Shown piece after piece: positions 53,154 through 61,853 of a stretch of 64,000 nt of DNA. Positions within the stretch are counted from its first letter, which is position 1; each line of letters starts with the position of its first letter. Source of the DNA: Lentibacter algarum (GTDB lineage Bacteria > Pseudomonadota > Alphaproteobacteria > Rhodobacterales > Rhodobacteraceae); the NCBI RefSeq assembly GCF_018860975.1, contig NZ_JAHKQI010000008.1, positions 783,635 to 847,634 on the forward strand, in the 5' to 3' direction. The notes under the pieces were generated by a model. That model saw only the letters and a list, made by a program, of their open reading frames with translations, made no database searches and was not told the DNA's origin. The translations under genes and the position numbers were made by a program.

Positions 53154-54071
53154 CTAGGGCAGCAACCCGCCATATCGTGCTTTGTTGGTTGCCACGATCT
53201 TGTCTTGCATGAACGACAAAAATGCCCGAACCCGCGCAGGCATCAGCCGCCCCGGAGGGCGCACGGCCCAGATGTTGCTTTGGGGCACAACGTCATAATC
53301 CGGCAAAACACGCACCAAGCGCCCTGCCAAAAGATCAGGCCCCGCGTGCCATAATGCGGGCCGCCCGATCCCCATACCCGCGACCACCCATTCTCCGACA
53401 GCATCTCCGAAGTTTACGGATACAGGCCCGCTGACGGGGACATCATGCTCAACCCCGTCTGCACCGACGAGACGCCAGTTTTGTGTCTTCCCCAGCGGCA
53501 TGCAGGCATGATGCGACAGGTCTTGCGGCGTCTGTGGATGCCCGGCTTTTTCAATGTATTCCGGTGATGCCACCAGCCAAACAGGGTTAGCGTCGATCTT
53601 TTGCGCCAACAGGCTAGATGGCGCTAAGGGGCCGATCCGAAATGCCAGATCAAAGCCCTTCTCAACAATATCGACGACCGTGTCCGACAGATCCAGTTCA
53701 AGCGAGACATTCGGATATAGCGCCACAAACTCCGGTATGAACGGGATGATATGCGCGCGCCCGAACGAAGCAGACGCCGTAACACGCAACGCGCCCGACA
53801 CTGCATCCTTTGATTGTGTCAGCACAGTTCGCACGTCTTCCAGCTCGTCCAGAATGCGCTTTGCGTTCTCGAGCAAGACCTCTCCATCGGGCGTAAGCGA
53901 CACCGAACGCGTGGTTCGGTTCATCAGCTTTACACCAAGCTCTGCTTCGAGCGCTTTTATGCGTTGCGATGCGTTGGTTGGCGAAAAATCAAACTCCGCC
54001 CCCGCACGGCCGATAGCCCCAAGCGTGGCCGCTCGCACGAACAGCTCCAGTGTCTTGAGATCAAATGACAT
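53154..54071 (-). CDS. LysR family transcriptional regulator
   Basis: A protein of 305 residues. The N-terminal helix-turn-helix lies at LELFVRAATLGAIGRAGAEFDFSPTNASQRIKALE (in pieces), with the family's EAELGVKLMNRTTRSVSLT linker, followed by a periplasmic-binding-protein-like effector domain (residues about 90-300). It is of the CrgA/DsdC-like subgroup by its ASASFGRAHIIPFIPEFVALYP start of the effector domain. It is transcribed in the same direction as the nitroreductase operon, and the HxlR gene overlaps its start by eleven bases. It probably activates or represses the operon through the paired elements. Confidence 0.9.
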   Translation of the reverse strand: MSFDLKTLELFVRAATLGAIGRAGAEFDFSPTNASQRIKALEAELGVKLMNRTTRSVSLTPDGEVLLENAKRILDELEDVRTVLTQSKDAVSGALRVTASASFGRAHIIPFIPEFVALYPNVSLELDLSDTVVDIVEKGFDLAFRIGPLAPSSLLAQKIDANPVWLVASPEYIEKAGHPQTPQDLSHHACMPLGKTQNWRLVGADGVEHDVPVSGPVSVNFGDAVGEWVVAGMGIGRPALWHAGPDLLAGRLVRVLPDYDVVPQSNIWAVRPPGRLMPARVRAFLSFMQDKIVATNKARYGGLLP

Positions 54072-54429
54072 CGTAAGCCTCCCGGGACTTTGCTATGTCG
54101 CTGTGCTTTTCGCCGGCCCATATCACCAGCGGTTTGAGCAATGCGAGCAGCTGAAACCCAAGCGGTGTCAAAGCATAAGACACAGCAACAGGCGGCCCCG
54201 CATAAACAGTGCGCGTGACATAGCCGTCACGCTCCAAGCTGCGTAGGTTCTCGGTCAGCACGCGTTGGGTGATGTCGCCAAGCGTCCGCTTTAGCGCGCC
54301 AAACCGCAGCGCGCCATCCTCAAGAGCAAGGACAAGCAACACCTGCCATTTGCCAGTCACTTTTGAGAGCACTTGCCGCACAGGGCACAGCTCGGCGTCT
54401 TGTTTTGAAAGGGCAGTTACCTGCAGCAT
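54061..54429 (-). CDS. HxlR family transcriptional regulator
   Basis: A protein of 122 residues with the HxlR winged helix: CPVRQVLSKVTGKWQVLLVLAL at the N-terminus with a single cysteine (C15) at the sensor-type position, then RFGALKRTLGDITQRVLTENLRSLERDGYV (in pieces). HxlR proteins of the YodB/HypR group sense quinones, aldehydes or hypochlorite through that conserved N-terminal cysteine. It is divergent from the SnoaL gene and overlaps the LysR gene, so two regulators are made from one message. This fits a stress-responsive detoxification locus. Confidence 0.9.
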   Translation of the reverse strand: MLQVTALSKQDAELCPVRQVLSKVTGKWQVLLVLALEDGALRFGALKRTLGDITQRVLTENLRSLERDGYVTRTVYAGPPVAVSYALTPLGFQLLALLKPLVIWAGEKHSDIAKSREAYDVI

Positions 54430-54453
54430 ACCTGGTTCCTAAATAGTGCGTAA

Positions 54454-54478
54454 TTGATACCTAGTTCGAATTTGATAC
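54454..54478. promoter_or_regulatory. Possible HxlR binding repeats in the HxlR / SnoaL intergenic region
   Basis: TTGATAC occurs twice as a direct repeat (54454-54460 and 54472-54478) spaced 18 bases, in the 92-base divergent region 54430-54521. Direct or inverted repeats of this size are usual for HxlR operators, but I could not match a known consensus. Confidence 0.35.
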
Positions 54479-54521
54479 TTACTTATTTCATGAAAATCAA
54501 CTGAGTCGAAAGAGACAAACC

Positions 54522-55292
54522 ATGACCCCAACTGAAATCGTGTTGAACACGTTCGCGGCAATATTCATCAACTTTGATCCGCAAGCCGCAGAGACATCGC
54601 TTGCGCCAGATTACATTCAACACAGCCCCGCAGTGCCAAACGGTGCGGCACCAATTCTGGGGTTCATTCCCGCCCTTAAGGAGTCGGGTATTAGCGTCAC
54701 CACACATCGCACCATCAGTGAGGACAATCTTGTTGTTCTGCACAATACTTATGACAACGCCGCCCTATTGGGTGCTGACACGCTCGTGGCGTTTGATGTC
54801 TTTCGTGTCGACGGCGGTAAAGTCGTTGAGCACTGGGACAACCTCACACCTGTCACCGCGCCTAACCCGTCGGGGCGCAGCCAAACAGACGGCGTTGCAG
54901 AAATTACCGATCTGGCCGAGACTGCCGCAAACAAGGCGCTTGTGACGGGTTTTGTCGAGACAATCTTGATGAATGGTCAGGTTGACCAGATCACAGATTT
55001 CATCTCGACAGAGACCTATATCCAGCACAATAGCAACATCGCAGACGGCCTTGACGGCCTTGGTGCTGCGCTTGGCGCAATGGCGGAGCAAGGAATCTCG
55101 ATGGTCTATACAGACCTGAATATCGTCGTCGCCGAGGGCAATTTTGTGTTCACGGCATCTGCCGGTAAACTTGGTGATACGCCAACAGCCTTCTTTGATC
55201 TGTTCCGCGTCGAGAACAACCGCATCGTTGAGCACTGGGACGTCGTGTCAGACATTCCCGCAGAGATGGCGCACGACAACGGCAAATTCTGA
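54522..55292 (+). CDS. SnoaL-like (NTF2-fold) protein with two domains
   Basis: A protein of 256 residues consisting of two NTF2/SnoaL-like domains (residues about 1-118 and 128-256). Each has a YIQHSP or YIQHNS active-site motif, a DLFRV or DVFRV strand and an HWD motif (VVEHWDNL and IVEHWDVV), the pattern of the predicted aldol-condensation enzymes of the SnoaL group. The reaction is unverified in such bacterial proteins. It is divergent from the HxlR gene and so probably under its control. Confidence 0.82.
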   Translation: MTPTEIVLNTFAAIFINFDPQAAETSLAPDYIQHSPAVPNGAAPILGFIPALKESGISVTTHRTISEDNLVVLHNTYDNAALLGADTLVAFDVFRVDGGKVVEHWDNLTPVTAPNPSGRSQTDGVAEITDLAETAANKALVTGFVETILMNGQVDQITDFISTETYIQHNSNIADGLDGLGAALGAMAEQGISMVYTDLNIVVAEGNFVFTASAGKLGDTPTAFFDLFRVENNRIVEHWDVVSDIPAEMAHDNGKF

Positions 55293-55370
55293 ACGCCGCA
55301 AAAGACAGGCAGCGACGAAAACTAGCGTCGTTGCTACACTAGATTCGAAACATTTGTGATGAGGTGCTTC

Positions 55371-55757
55371 ATGCCCGACAACCTGCAAGCCAACAAGCGC
55401 AACGCAATTGCGTTTTATGAAATGATGTTCAACACCTGCCAACCACGCGCTGCAATCGAGCAGTTCGCAGGCGATGATTACATCCAGCACAACCCGCATG
55501 TGGCGGACGGCAAGGAGGCCTTTATCGAATATTTCGAACGGATGGCCGTCGAATATCCAGGCAAAGTGACGCATGTGAAACGCGCGATTGCAGAAGGGGA
55601 CCTTGTTGTTTTGCATTGCCATCAGCTTTGGCCCGGTAGCGATGACTACGCCGGAATGGACATTTTTCGTTTTGATGACAATGGCAAGATTGTCGAACAT
55701 TGGGATGTATTGCAGGTGATCTCGGATACCTCGGCGAATGACAATGGTTTGTTCTGA
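55371..55757 (+). CDS. SnoaL-like (NTF2-fold) protein, single domain
   Basis: A protein of 128 residues with one SnoaL-like domain: DYIQHNPHVADGKEAF, DIFRFDDNGKIVEHWDVLQ. It is a paralogue of the domains of the previous gene, which suggests duplication and fission or fusion. The start at 55371 follows GAGG at seven bases. The 78 bases between the two genes carry no evident terminator. The region 55758-56019 downstream has no gene; a TAGGA-N6-TCCTA inverted repeat (55939-55954) and a TTGACG at 55929 may belong to the ABC operon promoter. Confidence 0.82.
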   Translation: MPDNLQANKRNAIAFYEMMFNTCQPRAAIEQFAGDDYIQHNPHVADGKEAFIEYFERMAVEYPGKVTHVKRAIAEGDLVVLHCHQLWPGSDDYAGMDIFRFDDNGKIVEHWDVLQVISDTSANDNGLF

Positions 55758-56019
55758 AAGCACCAGAGAACGACGAAAGTAGCATTGGCATAACCCAAAG
55801 CCATCTAGGGGGTGCACTCAACACATGTTTTTTAAGCTTCGTTGGCGTTTGCACTGCCGCGGGGCAACGCCTGTCCGGAAAGCCCCGCGAAAGCCATATC
55901 AAGACAAGTCGGCATTGTTCGATATCTGTTGACGTTCATAGGACTTAGTTCCTAGGCTGCTTCCACAGGGCTTAGATACGCTGCCTTTGACACACCTAGT
56001 AATCGTGGGGACTTACCAA

Positions 56020-57504
56020 ATGATGCATGTTCAGAAATCACTTAAATTTGCGGCCTTTGCACTGGCGCTCGGGCTAAGCGCAACTGCGGCTTCCTCGGCA
56101 GACCTTGTGATTGGTATGCAGCAAGAGCCGACGTCTCTTGATCCGACAGCTGATGCCACAGCCTCAATTGACGCCATGATGACAATGAACGTTTACGAGG
56201 CGCTCACCATTATCGCCGAAAACGGCGAGGTTCAGCCAAACCTGGCCACCGCATGGAAGGTGTCGGATGACGGGTTAACCTATACCTTCACTCTGGCGGA
56301 GGGCGTTAAGTTCCATGATGGCACCACGCTTGACGCACAAGACGTGATTTTCTCGTTCGAGCGCGCGATGGCCGAAGACAGCGTCAACCCGTCCAAGGAC
56401 ATCTTCAAACCAATCGAAAGTGTCACAGCATTGGATGCCGGCACGATCGAAATCAAACTCAAGAACAAAGACGCATTTTTCCTGTTCAACATGGGCCAAG
56501 GTGACAGCGCTATTGTCGGAGCTGAATCGGTTGCGACCAACAATGCCAAACCCGTTGGCACCGGCCCGTTCAAATTCGACAGCTGGACGCGTGGCGACCG
56601 TCTGACGCTGGTCAAAAACCCCGACTACCGTGATGCCGACGCCGTGGCGCTCGACAAGGTGACATTCCGGTTCATTTCCGACCCAGCAGCCGCCACCGCA
56701 GCAATGATGGCCGAAGAGCTTGACGCCTTCCCCGGCTTCCCTGCCCCCGAACTGCTGGAGCAATTCGAGGCCGATCCGCGCTTCCGCGTCAATCAAGGCA
56801 ACACTGAAGGCGAAGTCATTCTTGCAATGAACAACGCCAAGCCACCGTTTGATAACGTCGAAGTGCGCCGTGCCGTTTCTATGGCAATCAACCGCGACGA
56901 GATCATTGATGGTGCGATGTATGGCAAGGCCACGCCCATCGGCAGTTTCTACCCGCCGCACGGCAAGGCCTATGTTGATCTGACGGGCGTTTACCCCCCT
57001 GATACCGCCAAGGCCAAGGCAATGTTTGAAGCCGAAGGTGTGGCAGGCCAGACCATGACCCTGCGTGTGCCGCCCTTCCCCTATGCGATGCGCTCGGCCG
57101 AAATCATTCAGGCGCAGCTTGCCGACGCCGGAATTGATGCCAAAGTCGAAAATGTTGAATGGGGCTTCTGGATCGACGAGATCTACAAGAAGCACAACTA
57201 CGACATGACAATCATCGCCCATACCAGCCCCAACGACATGGGCAATTTTGCGCGCGGGCCGAAGTATTTCTACGGCTATGATGACCCCAAGATGACCGCC
57301 CTGTGGGAGAGCATTTCAACCGAGGCCGACCCTGAAAAGCGCAACGCCCTGTTGAAAGAAGGCCAAGAGCTTCTGACAGAGCAAGCGGTGCACGGGTTCT
57401 TGTTCCAACTGCCGTTGCTGGGTGTTTTCCGCAACGAAGTGCAAGGCTATTGGACATCGGCTCCTGTGCTTTATACCCCGCTTAAAGGTGTCTCCAACGG
57501 TTGA
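56020..57504 (+). CDS. Oligopeptide/nickel-type ABC transporter substrate-binding protein (SBP family 5)
   Basis: A protein of 494 residues with a signal peptide (cleavage near ASSA, residues about 25-28). It has the family 5 pattern: DLVIGMQQEPTSLDPTADAT at the mature N-terminus, AWKVSDDGLTYTFTLAEGVKFHDG in the middle (in pieces), VGTGPFKFDSW and VRRAVSMAINRDEII. Ligands of this family range from peptides to opines and nickel. The start at 56020 is ATG ATG with GGGG upstream. It is the first gene of an operon of seven; a stable UUCG hairpin separates it from the permease genes. Confidence 0.93.
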   Translation: MMHVQKSLKFAAFALALGLSATAASSADLVIGMQQEPTSLDPTADATASIDAMMTMNVYEALTIIAENGEVQPNLATAWKVSDDGLTYTFTLAEGVKFHDGTTLDAQDVIFSFERAMAEDSVNPSKDIFKPIESVTALDAGTIEIKLKNKDAFFLFNMGQGDSAIVGAESVATNNAKPVGTGPFKFDSWTRGDRLTLVKNPDYRDADAVALDKVTFRFISDPAAATAAMMAEELDAFPGFPAPELLEQFEADPRFRVNQGNTEGEVILAMNNAKPPFDNVEVRRAVSMAINRDEIIDGAMYGKATPIGSFYPPHGKAYVDLTGVYPPDTAKAKAMFEAEGVAGQTMTLRVPPFPYAMRSAEIIQAQLADAGIDAKVENVEWGFWIDEIYKKHNYDMTIIAHTSPNDMGNFARGPKYFYGYDDPKMTALWESISTEADPEKRNALLKEGQELLTEQAVHGFLFQLPLLGVFRNEVQGYWTSAPVLYTPLKGVSNG

Positions 57505-57519
57505 ACGTGTTTGGGGATA

Positions 57520-57539
57520 GGGAGGGGTTCGCCCCTCCC
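57520..57539 (+). other. Perfect UUCG hairpin between binding-protein and permease genes
   Basis: GGGAGGGG (57520-57527) and CCCCTCCC (57532-57539) form an 8-bp GC stem closed by the extra-stable TTCG tetraloop. No T-tract follows. Such elements protect the upstream message from 3' exonucleases, raising binding protein over membrane components. The hairpin is 15 bases after the stop codon and 18 before the permease start. Confidence 0.82.
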
Positions 57540-57556
57540 GAAACAACATATCGCAC

Positions 57557-58501
57557 ATGATGTATTTTCTGATCCGCCGCACAGTCGGCTTTATCGCAAC
57601 GCTGATTGCTGTGTCGATCGTGGTGTTTGCGGTGATGAATATTCTGCCGGGCGATCCGGCGCTGACCATCCTCGGGATGGACGCAACAGATGACGCCCTC
57701 GCCGCGCTGCGCGAAGATCTGGGGCTGAACGAGCCTCTGCTAGCACGCTACTTTGGCTGGGTTGCAGGCGCACTGACCGGCGACTTTGGCCTAAGTCATT
57801 CCTTTCGTGTCCCGGTATCCGAGCTGATATCCGAGCGGCTGGCAATGACGATCTCACTCGCCGTTGCCGGCATGTTGCTGACATTGCTAATTGCGCTCAG
57901 TGTTGGCATCTATGCCGCCTCCCGACACGGCAAGGCAGGTGACTGGGTAACAATGTTCATCAGCCAGCTTGGCATCGCGGTGCCTGCGTTCTGGCTCTCG
58001 ATCCTGCTGGTGCTGCTGTTTGCGGTGAACCTGCGCTGGTTGCCGCCCGGCGGCTTTCCCGGCTGGTCTGAACCGGTTGCAGCCATGCGCTCGCTGATCT
58101 TGCCAACCGTCGCACTGGCGCTTGTGCAATCAGCGGTTTTGGCCCGCGTCACCCGCTCCTCGGCGCTCGAAGTCATGCGCCAGGATTTCACCAGAACAGC
58201 CCGCGCCTCCGGCCTTTCGCAACGGCGTATTTTGTGGCGGCATGTGCTGCCCAATGCACTGGTGCCGATTGTCACAATCGTGGGCATGCAGTTTGCCGCG
58301 CTGGTGACCGGAACAATCGTGATCGAAAACGTGTTCTACCTGCCCGGACTGGGACGGCTGATCTTTCAATCTATCGCCAATCGCGACTTGCCGACAGTGC
58401 AAGCGCTGGTCATGCTGTTTGCTATAATCGTTGTGACAGCCAACTTTGTGGTTGATCTGCTCTATGTCTTGATCGACCCGCGCTTGAAAGCCCGAGCATG
58501 A
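57557..58501 (+). CDS. ABC transporter permease, DppB/OppB type
   Basis: A protein of 314 residues with six transmembrane segments. The first-helix region MMYFLIRRTVGFIATLIAVSIVVF and the mandatory EAA loop near residue 210 (EVMRQDFTRTARASGLSQRRILWRHVLPNAL, in pieces) identify the B-type permease, as does the N-terminal INPGDPALT-like ILPGDPALTILG. It pairs with the C-type permease encoded next, which it overlaps by four bases. Confidence 0.93.
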   Translation: MMYFLIRRTVGFIATLIAVSIVVFAVMNILPGDPALTILGMDATDDALAALREDLGLNEPLLARYFGWVAGALTGDFGLSHSFRVPVSELISERLAMTISLAVAGMLLTLLIALSVGIYAASRHGKAGDWVTMFISQLGIAVPAFWLSILLVLLFAVNLRWLPPGGFPGWSEPVAAMRSLILPTVALALVQSAVLARVTRSSALEVMRQDFTRTARASGLSQRRILWRHVLPNALVPIVTIVGMQFAALVTGTIVIENVFYLPGLGRLIFQSIANRDLPTVQALVMLFAIIVVTANFVVDLLYVLIDPRLKARA

Positions 58502-59316
58502 AGTCGTTGCCCGCAAATTTCGTCATTGGAGCGGTGTTGGTCGCCCTGGTTGTCGGCGTGGCTGGCCTGTCGCTGATCTGGACGCCGCATGATCCGACAG
58601 CCCTAAACATTCGCGGCAAATTCGGGGATCCCTCCGCAGTGAACTGGCTGGGCACTGACCAGCTTGGCCGCGACATTGTCAGCCAGTTGATGGCCGCAGC
58701 GCGCAATTCGATGACAGTCGCTTTGGTCGCGGTGTTGCTTGGCGGCTCTATCGGTGTTGCGCTTGGCCTGCTGGCCTCCGCCATCGGCGGCTGGATCGAA
58801 GACGGTGTTATGCGCCTTGCCGATCTCGGCTTTGCCTTTCCCGCACTGTTGTTTGCGATTATGCTGGCAGCGGTGTTCGGCCCCTCACTGACCAACGCAG
58901 TGCTCGCGATTGCCTTCATTAATATCCCGATCTTTGCACGCGTTGCGCGCGCCTCTGCCAACCAGATATGGACGCGTGAATATGTTTTGGCAGCACGTGC
59001 AGCGGGCATGAACAAGTTTACCATCACCCGTGATCATATCCTGCCCAATATCGCCGCGGCCGTGATCGTGCAGGCGACAATCGAGTTTGCCGTCGCGATA
59101 CTGGCCGAAGCTGCTCTGTCATATCTCGGCCTTGGCGCACAACCGCCCGCGTCAAGCTGGGGCCGGATGCTGTCAGAGGCGCAAACTCTGATGTATCTTG
59201 CGCCCGAACTCGCCTTCTATCCGGGCTTTTGCATCGTTATCGCGGTGCTTGGATTTGGCCTGCTTGGCGACGGCTTGCGTGACATCACCGACCCCCGACT
59301 TGCGAGGGCGCGCTGA
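58498..59316 (+). CDS. ABC transporter permease, DppC/OppC type
   Basis: A protein of 272 residues with six transmembrane segments. The extracytoplasmic HDPTALNIRGKFGDPSAVNWLGTDQLGRDIVSQLM (in pieces) is the C-type hallmark with the LGTDxxGRD motif, and the EAA loop is EYVLAARAAGMNKFTITRDHILPN. It starts within the stop of the preceding permease and ends one base before the ATPase gene start. Confidence 0.93.
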   Translation: MKSLPANFVIGAVLVALVVGVAGLSLIWTPHDPTALNIRGKFGDPSAVNWLGTDQLGRDIVSQLMAAARNSMTVALVAVLLGGSIGVALGLLASAIGGWIEDGVMRLADLGFAFPALLFAIMLAAVFGPSLTNAVLAIAFINIPIFARVARASANQIWTREYVLAARAAGMNKFTITRDHILPNIAAAVIVQATIEFAVAILAEAALSYLGLGAQPPASSWGRMLSEAQTLMYLAPELAFYPGFCIVIAVLGFGLLGDGLRDITDPRLARAR

Positions 59317-59317
59317 T

Positions 59318-60280
59318 ATGTTCGAGATGGTCGATGTAACGGTTCGCTTCAATGCCGGAGAAGCCCTGCGAGGGGCTTCATTGCGGATCGCTCCGGGTGA
59401 CCGTATCGGCATCGTGGGGGAAAGCGGATCGGGGAAATCCATGTTGGCGGCCTGTCTGATGGGCATGGTCCCCGACGCGGCAAAGCTGAGCGGGTCACTG
59501 TCAATTGACGGCACCGACATGACCGGCGCTGCCGAGGCCACATGGCAAGCCATTCGCGCACGTCGCACTGCGATGATTTTTCAGGAACCGATGTCTGCCC
59601 TGAACCCGCTGCGCCGCGTTGGCGACACTGTCGCCGAGCCGATGCGTGTGCATCTTGGCCTTAGCAAATCAGATGCCCGCAATCGCGTGATCGCGTTGTT
59701 TGAAGAGGTTGGCATCCCCGATCCCGTTTCAAGACTTCGGATGTTCCCGCACGAGTTGTCAGGGGGGCAACGCCAGCGCGTGCTCATCGCCCTGGCGCTG
59801 GCCTGTGATCCCGAGTTGCTGATTGCCGATGAGCCGACAACCGCGCTGGATGCCAATGTCGCGCTCAAGATCACTGATCTTTTGGTGCATCTCAGCCAGT
59901 CACGTAATATGGCGCTGGTGTTCATCAGCCACGATCTCGCTGCCGTTGCCCGCGCCACAACAGATATCGCCGTGATGTATGGCGGCGATATTGTCGAGCG
60001 GGGGCTGACAGCTGAAGTGCTTGCTGACCCCGTTCACCCCTACACCCAAGGTTTGCTCGCCGCGCGGCCCGATCCGCAAGCGATCCCGCGTGATGCCAAC
60101 GGCAGCCGCCGCCGGTTGCCGACAATCCCGGGCACCGTGCCGCCGCTCTACGCGATGGCCCAAGGCTGCCGGTTTTCAGGGCGCTGTTCGGTGGAGCGTG
60201 AGGAATGCGCCTCCGTCAAACCGATGCCCGTTGGCCCGCGCCATGCAACGTGCCACGCCGTGAAGCGAGGTGAAGCATGA
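59318..60280 (+). CDS. ABC transporter ATP-binding protein, DppD/OppD type
   Basis: A protein of 320 residues. Walker A is GESGSGKSM (residues about 34-42), the signature LSGGQRQRVLIALAL, and Walker B LLIADEPTTALD. The C-terminal oligopeptide extension contains a cysteine cluster in CRFSGRCSVEREECASVKP, as usual for OppD. The start at 59318 (MFEMVDV) is preferred over an upstream frame that overlaps the permease gene. It overlaps the second ATPase gene by four bases. Confidence 0.92.
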   Translation: MFEMVDVTVRFNAGEALRGASLRIAPGDRIGIVGESGSGKSMLAACLMGMVPDAAKLSGSLSIDGTDMTGAAEATWQAIRARRTAMIFQEPMSALNPLRRVGDTVAEPMRVHLGLSKSDARNRVIALFEEVGIPDPVSRLRMFPHELSGGQRQRVLIALALACDPELLIADEPTTALDANVALKITDLLVHLSQSRNMALVFISHDLAAVARATTDIAVMYGGDIVERGLTAEVLADPVHPYTQGLLAARPDPQAIPRDANGSRRRLPTIPGTVPPLYAMAQGCRFSGRCSVEREECASVKPMPVGPRHATCHAVKRGEA

Positions 60281-61050
60281 CTTTGCTTACGGCGCACAAC
60301 CTCACCCGCAGGTACCCCTTGCCCAGAACAAAGCTGCTGGGCAAAGCGCCGTTTCTGACGGCTGTGAGCAACGTAAGTTTTGAGATCAACCCCGGAGAGA
60401 CCTTTGGCGTGGTCGGCGAAAGCGGCTCTGGCAAGTCAACGCTCGCCCGTATGGCTATGGCGTTTGAAGCACCGGATGACGGGACTATCCTGTTTGAAGG
60501 GCAAGACATCCACGCGTTGAATGCCCCGGATTTGCGCCGCCTGCGTCCGGACTTCCAAATGATCTTTCAAGATCCGTTCAGCTCACTTGATCCGCGCCGC
60601 AAGGTAGGCTGGTCGATCGCCGAGCCGCTGCGCGCAATGGGCATAACCGCACCCGACCGCGTGGCTGAGTCCTTTGAACAAGTCGGCCTGCACGCGGCCG
60701 ACGGCGACAAATACCCTCACGAGTTCTCCGGCGGGCAGCGTCAGCGCATCGCGATTGCCCGCGCCATTATCACCCGCCCCAAACTGCTGATCGCCGACGA
60801 GGCCGTCTCGGCGCTTGATGTCTCCGTGCAGGCGCAAATCCTCAATTTGCTGATGGATTTACAAGACTCGCTTGGGCTTGGCATCCTGTTCATCAGCCAC
60901 GACCTCGCCGTTGTTGCCTCGATCTGCGACACGCTTTTGGTGATGCAACACGGCAAACCTCTCGAGTATGGCCCCGCGGTTGATATCCTGCAAAACCCCA
61001 GCCATACCTATACGCGATCCCTTTTGACTGCCGCCGGAGACAAACCGTGA
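60277..61050 (+). CDS. ABC transporter ATP-binding protein, DppF/OppF type
   Basis: A protein of 257 residues. Walker A is GESGSGKSTLARMAMAF, the signature FSGGQRQRIAIARAI and Walker B LLIADEAVSALD, where the usual proline of DEP is Ala-like DEA, common in OppF. It has the LSPHTYTRSLL-like ending SHTYTRSLLTAAG. It completes the heterodimeric ATPase. The following phosphoesterase gene overlaps its stop by four bases (ATGA), so the enzyme is tied to the transporter. Confidence 0.92.
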   Translation: MTLLTAHNLTRRYPLPRTKLLGKAPFLTAVSNVSFEINPGETFGVVGESGSGKSTLARMAMAFEAPDDGTILFEGQDIHALNAPDLRRLRPDFQMIFQDPFSSLDPRRKVGWSIAEPLRAMGITAPDRVAESFEQVGLHAADGDKYPHEFSGGQRQRIAIARAIITRPKLLIADEAVSALDVSVQAQILNLLMDLQDSLGLGILFISHDLAVVASICDTLLVMQHGKPLEYGPAVDILQNPSHTYTRSLLTAAGDKP

Positions 61051-61853
61051 CACGTTTCATCCACCTCACTGACCTTCATGTTTCACATCCCGATGCAAAT
61101 GACCCCAAAGACATGGGCACCAGCCGTGCGGCCCTGAAACGCGTGGTCGGTGCCATCAACGCGATGGACCCTCAGCCCGAGTTCGTGGTCGCAAGCGGTG
61201 ACCTGACCAACATGGGCGATGTTGCGAGCTACGGCCTCGTGCGCGATTTGCTCGCGCCGCTCAAAGCGCCTGTCGTTTTATCCATAGGAAACCACGACCT
61301 GCGCGCCGGGTTTCGTGAGGTGTTCAGTGGCGATAAAGGCGACGCGCCCTATTTTCATGACGTGGTGCATGGCAACCTGCACGTCATCACCCTCGACACG
61401 AAGGTGCCCGAGAAAGTCGCAGGATCAATCTGCGACGCGCAATTTGCCTTTCTCTCGGAGGCGCTGGAGCGGCATGCAAACCTGCCTAAACTGATCGTCA
61501 TGCACCACCCACCAAGGGTGGATGACACCGGCCTGCCCTGGGGGACGATTGATCTGGCCGCAACCGAGCGGCTTGCGACAGCGCTCAAAGGACAGAATAT
61601 AGCGGGCATCCTGTCCGGCCACATCCACATCAACCAAGTTCACTACTGGAACGGCATACCGATCTGTATCAACAGCGGCTTGAACTACACCGTTGACTTG
61701 TTGGAACGACAGGATCTGCGCTTACTTGAAGGAACAACAATGACGATTTGCGAACACCGCGCCTCAGGACTGTCGGTTAGCTTTGTGCCACTCAGCCCCG
61801 CTCAAGCCGATCTTGGCACAATTGACCGCGCCAGATTGTTGGCCTTCACATGA
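61047..61853 (+). CDS. Metallophosphoesterase (CpdA/GpdQ-like)
   Basis: A protein of 268 residues. The binuclear metal motifs are all present: D9-x-H11 (LTDLHVSHP), GDLTN (51-55), GNHD (81-84), VMHHPPRVDD and GHIHINQ. These are typical of class III phosphodiesterases that act on cyclic nucleotides or glycerophosphodiesters. No signal peptide is visible, so it acts in the cytoplasm on imported or endogenous substrate. Coupled translation with the ABC ATPase and the following phosphatase gene implies a joint pathway. The natural diester is unknown. Confidence 0.9.
   Translation: MTRFIHLTDLHVSHPDANDPKDMGTSRAALKRVVGAINAMDPQPEFVVASGDLTNMGDVASYGLVRDLLAPLKAPVVLSIGNHDLRAGFREVFSGDKGDAPYFHDVVHGNLHVITLDTKVPEKVAGSICDAQFAFLSEALERHANLPKLIVMHHPPRVDDTGLPWGTIDLAATERLATALKGQNIAGILSGHIHINQVHYWNGIPICINSGLNYTVDLLERQDLRLLEGTTMTICEHRASGLSVSFVPLSPAQADLGTIDRARLLAFT

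Noticed and set aside
56275-57222. 315-codon frame antisense to the ABC binding protein
   Set aside because: Shadow frame; the + strand protein has the full SBP-5 pattern and signal peptide.
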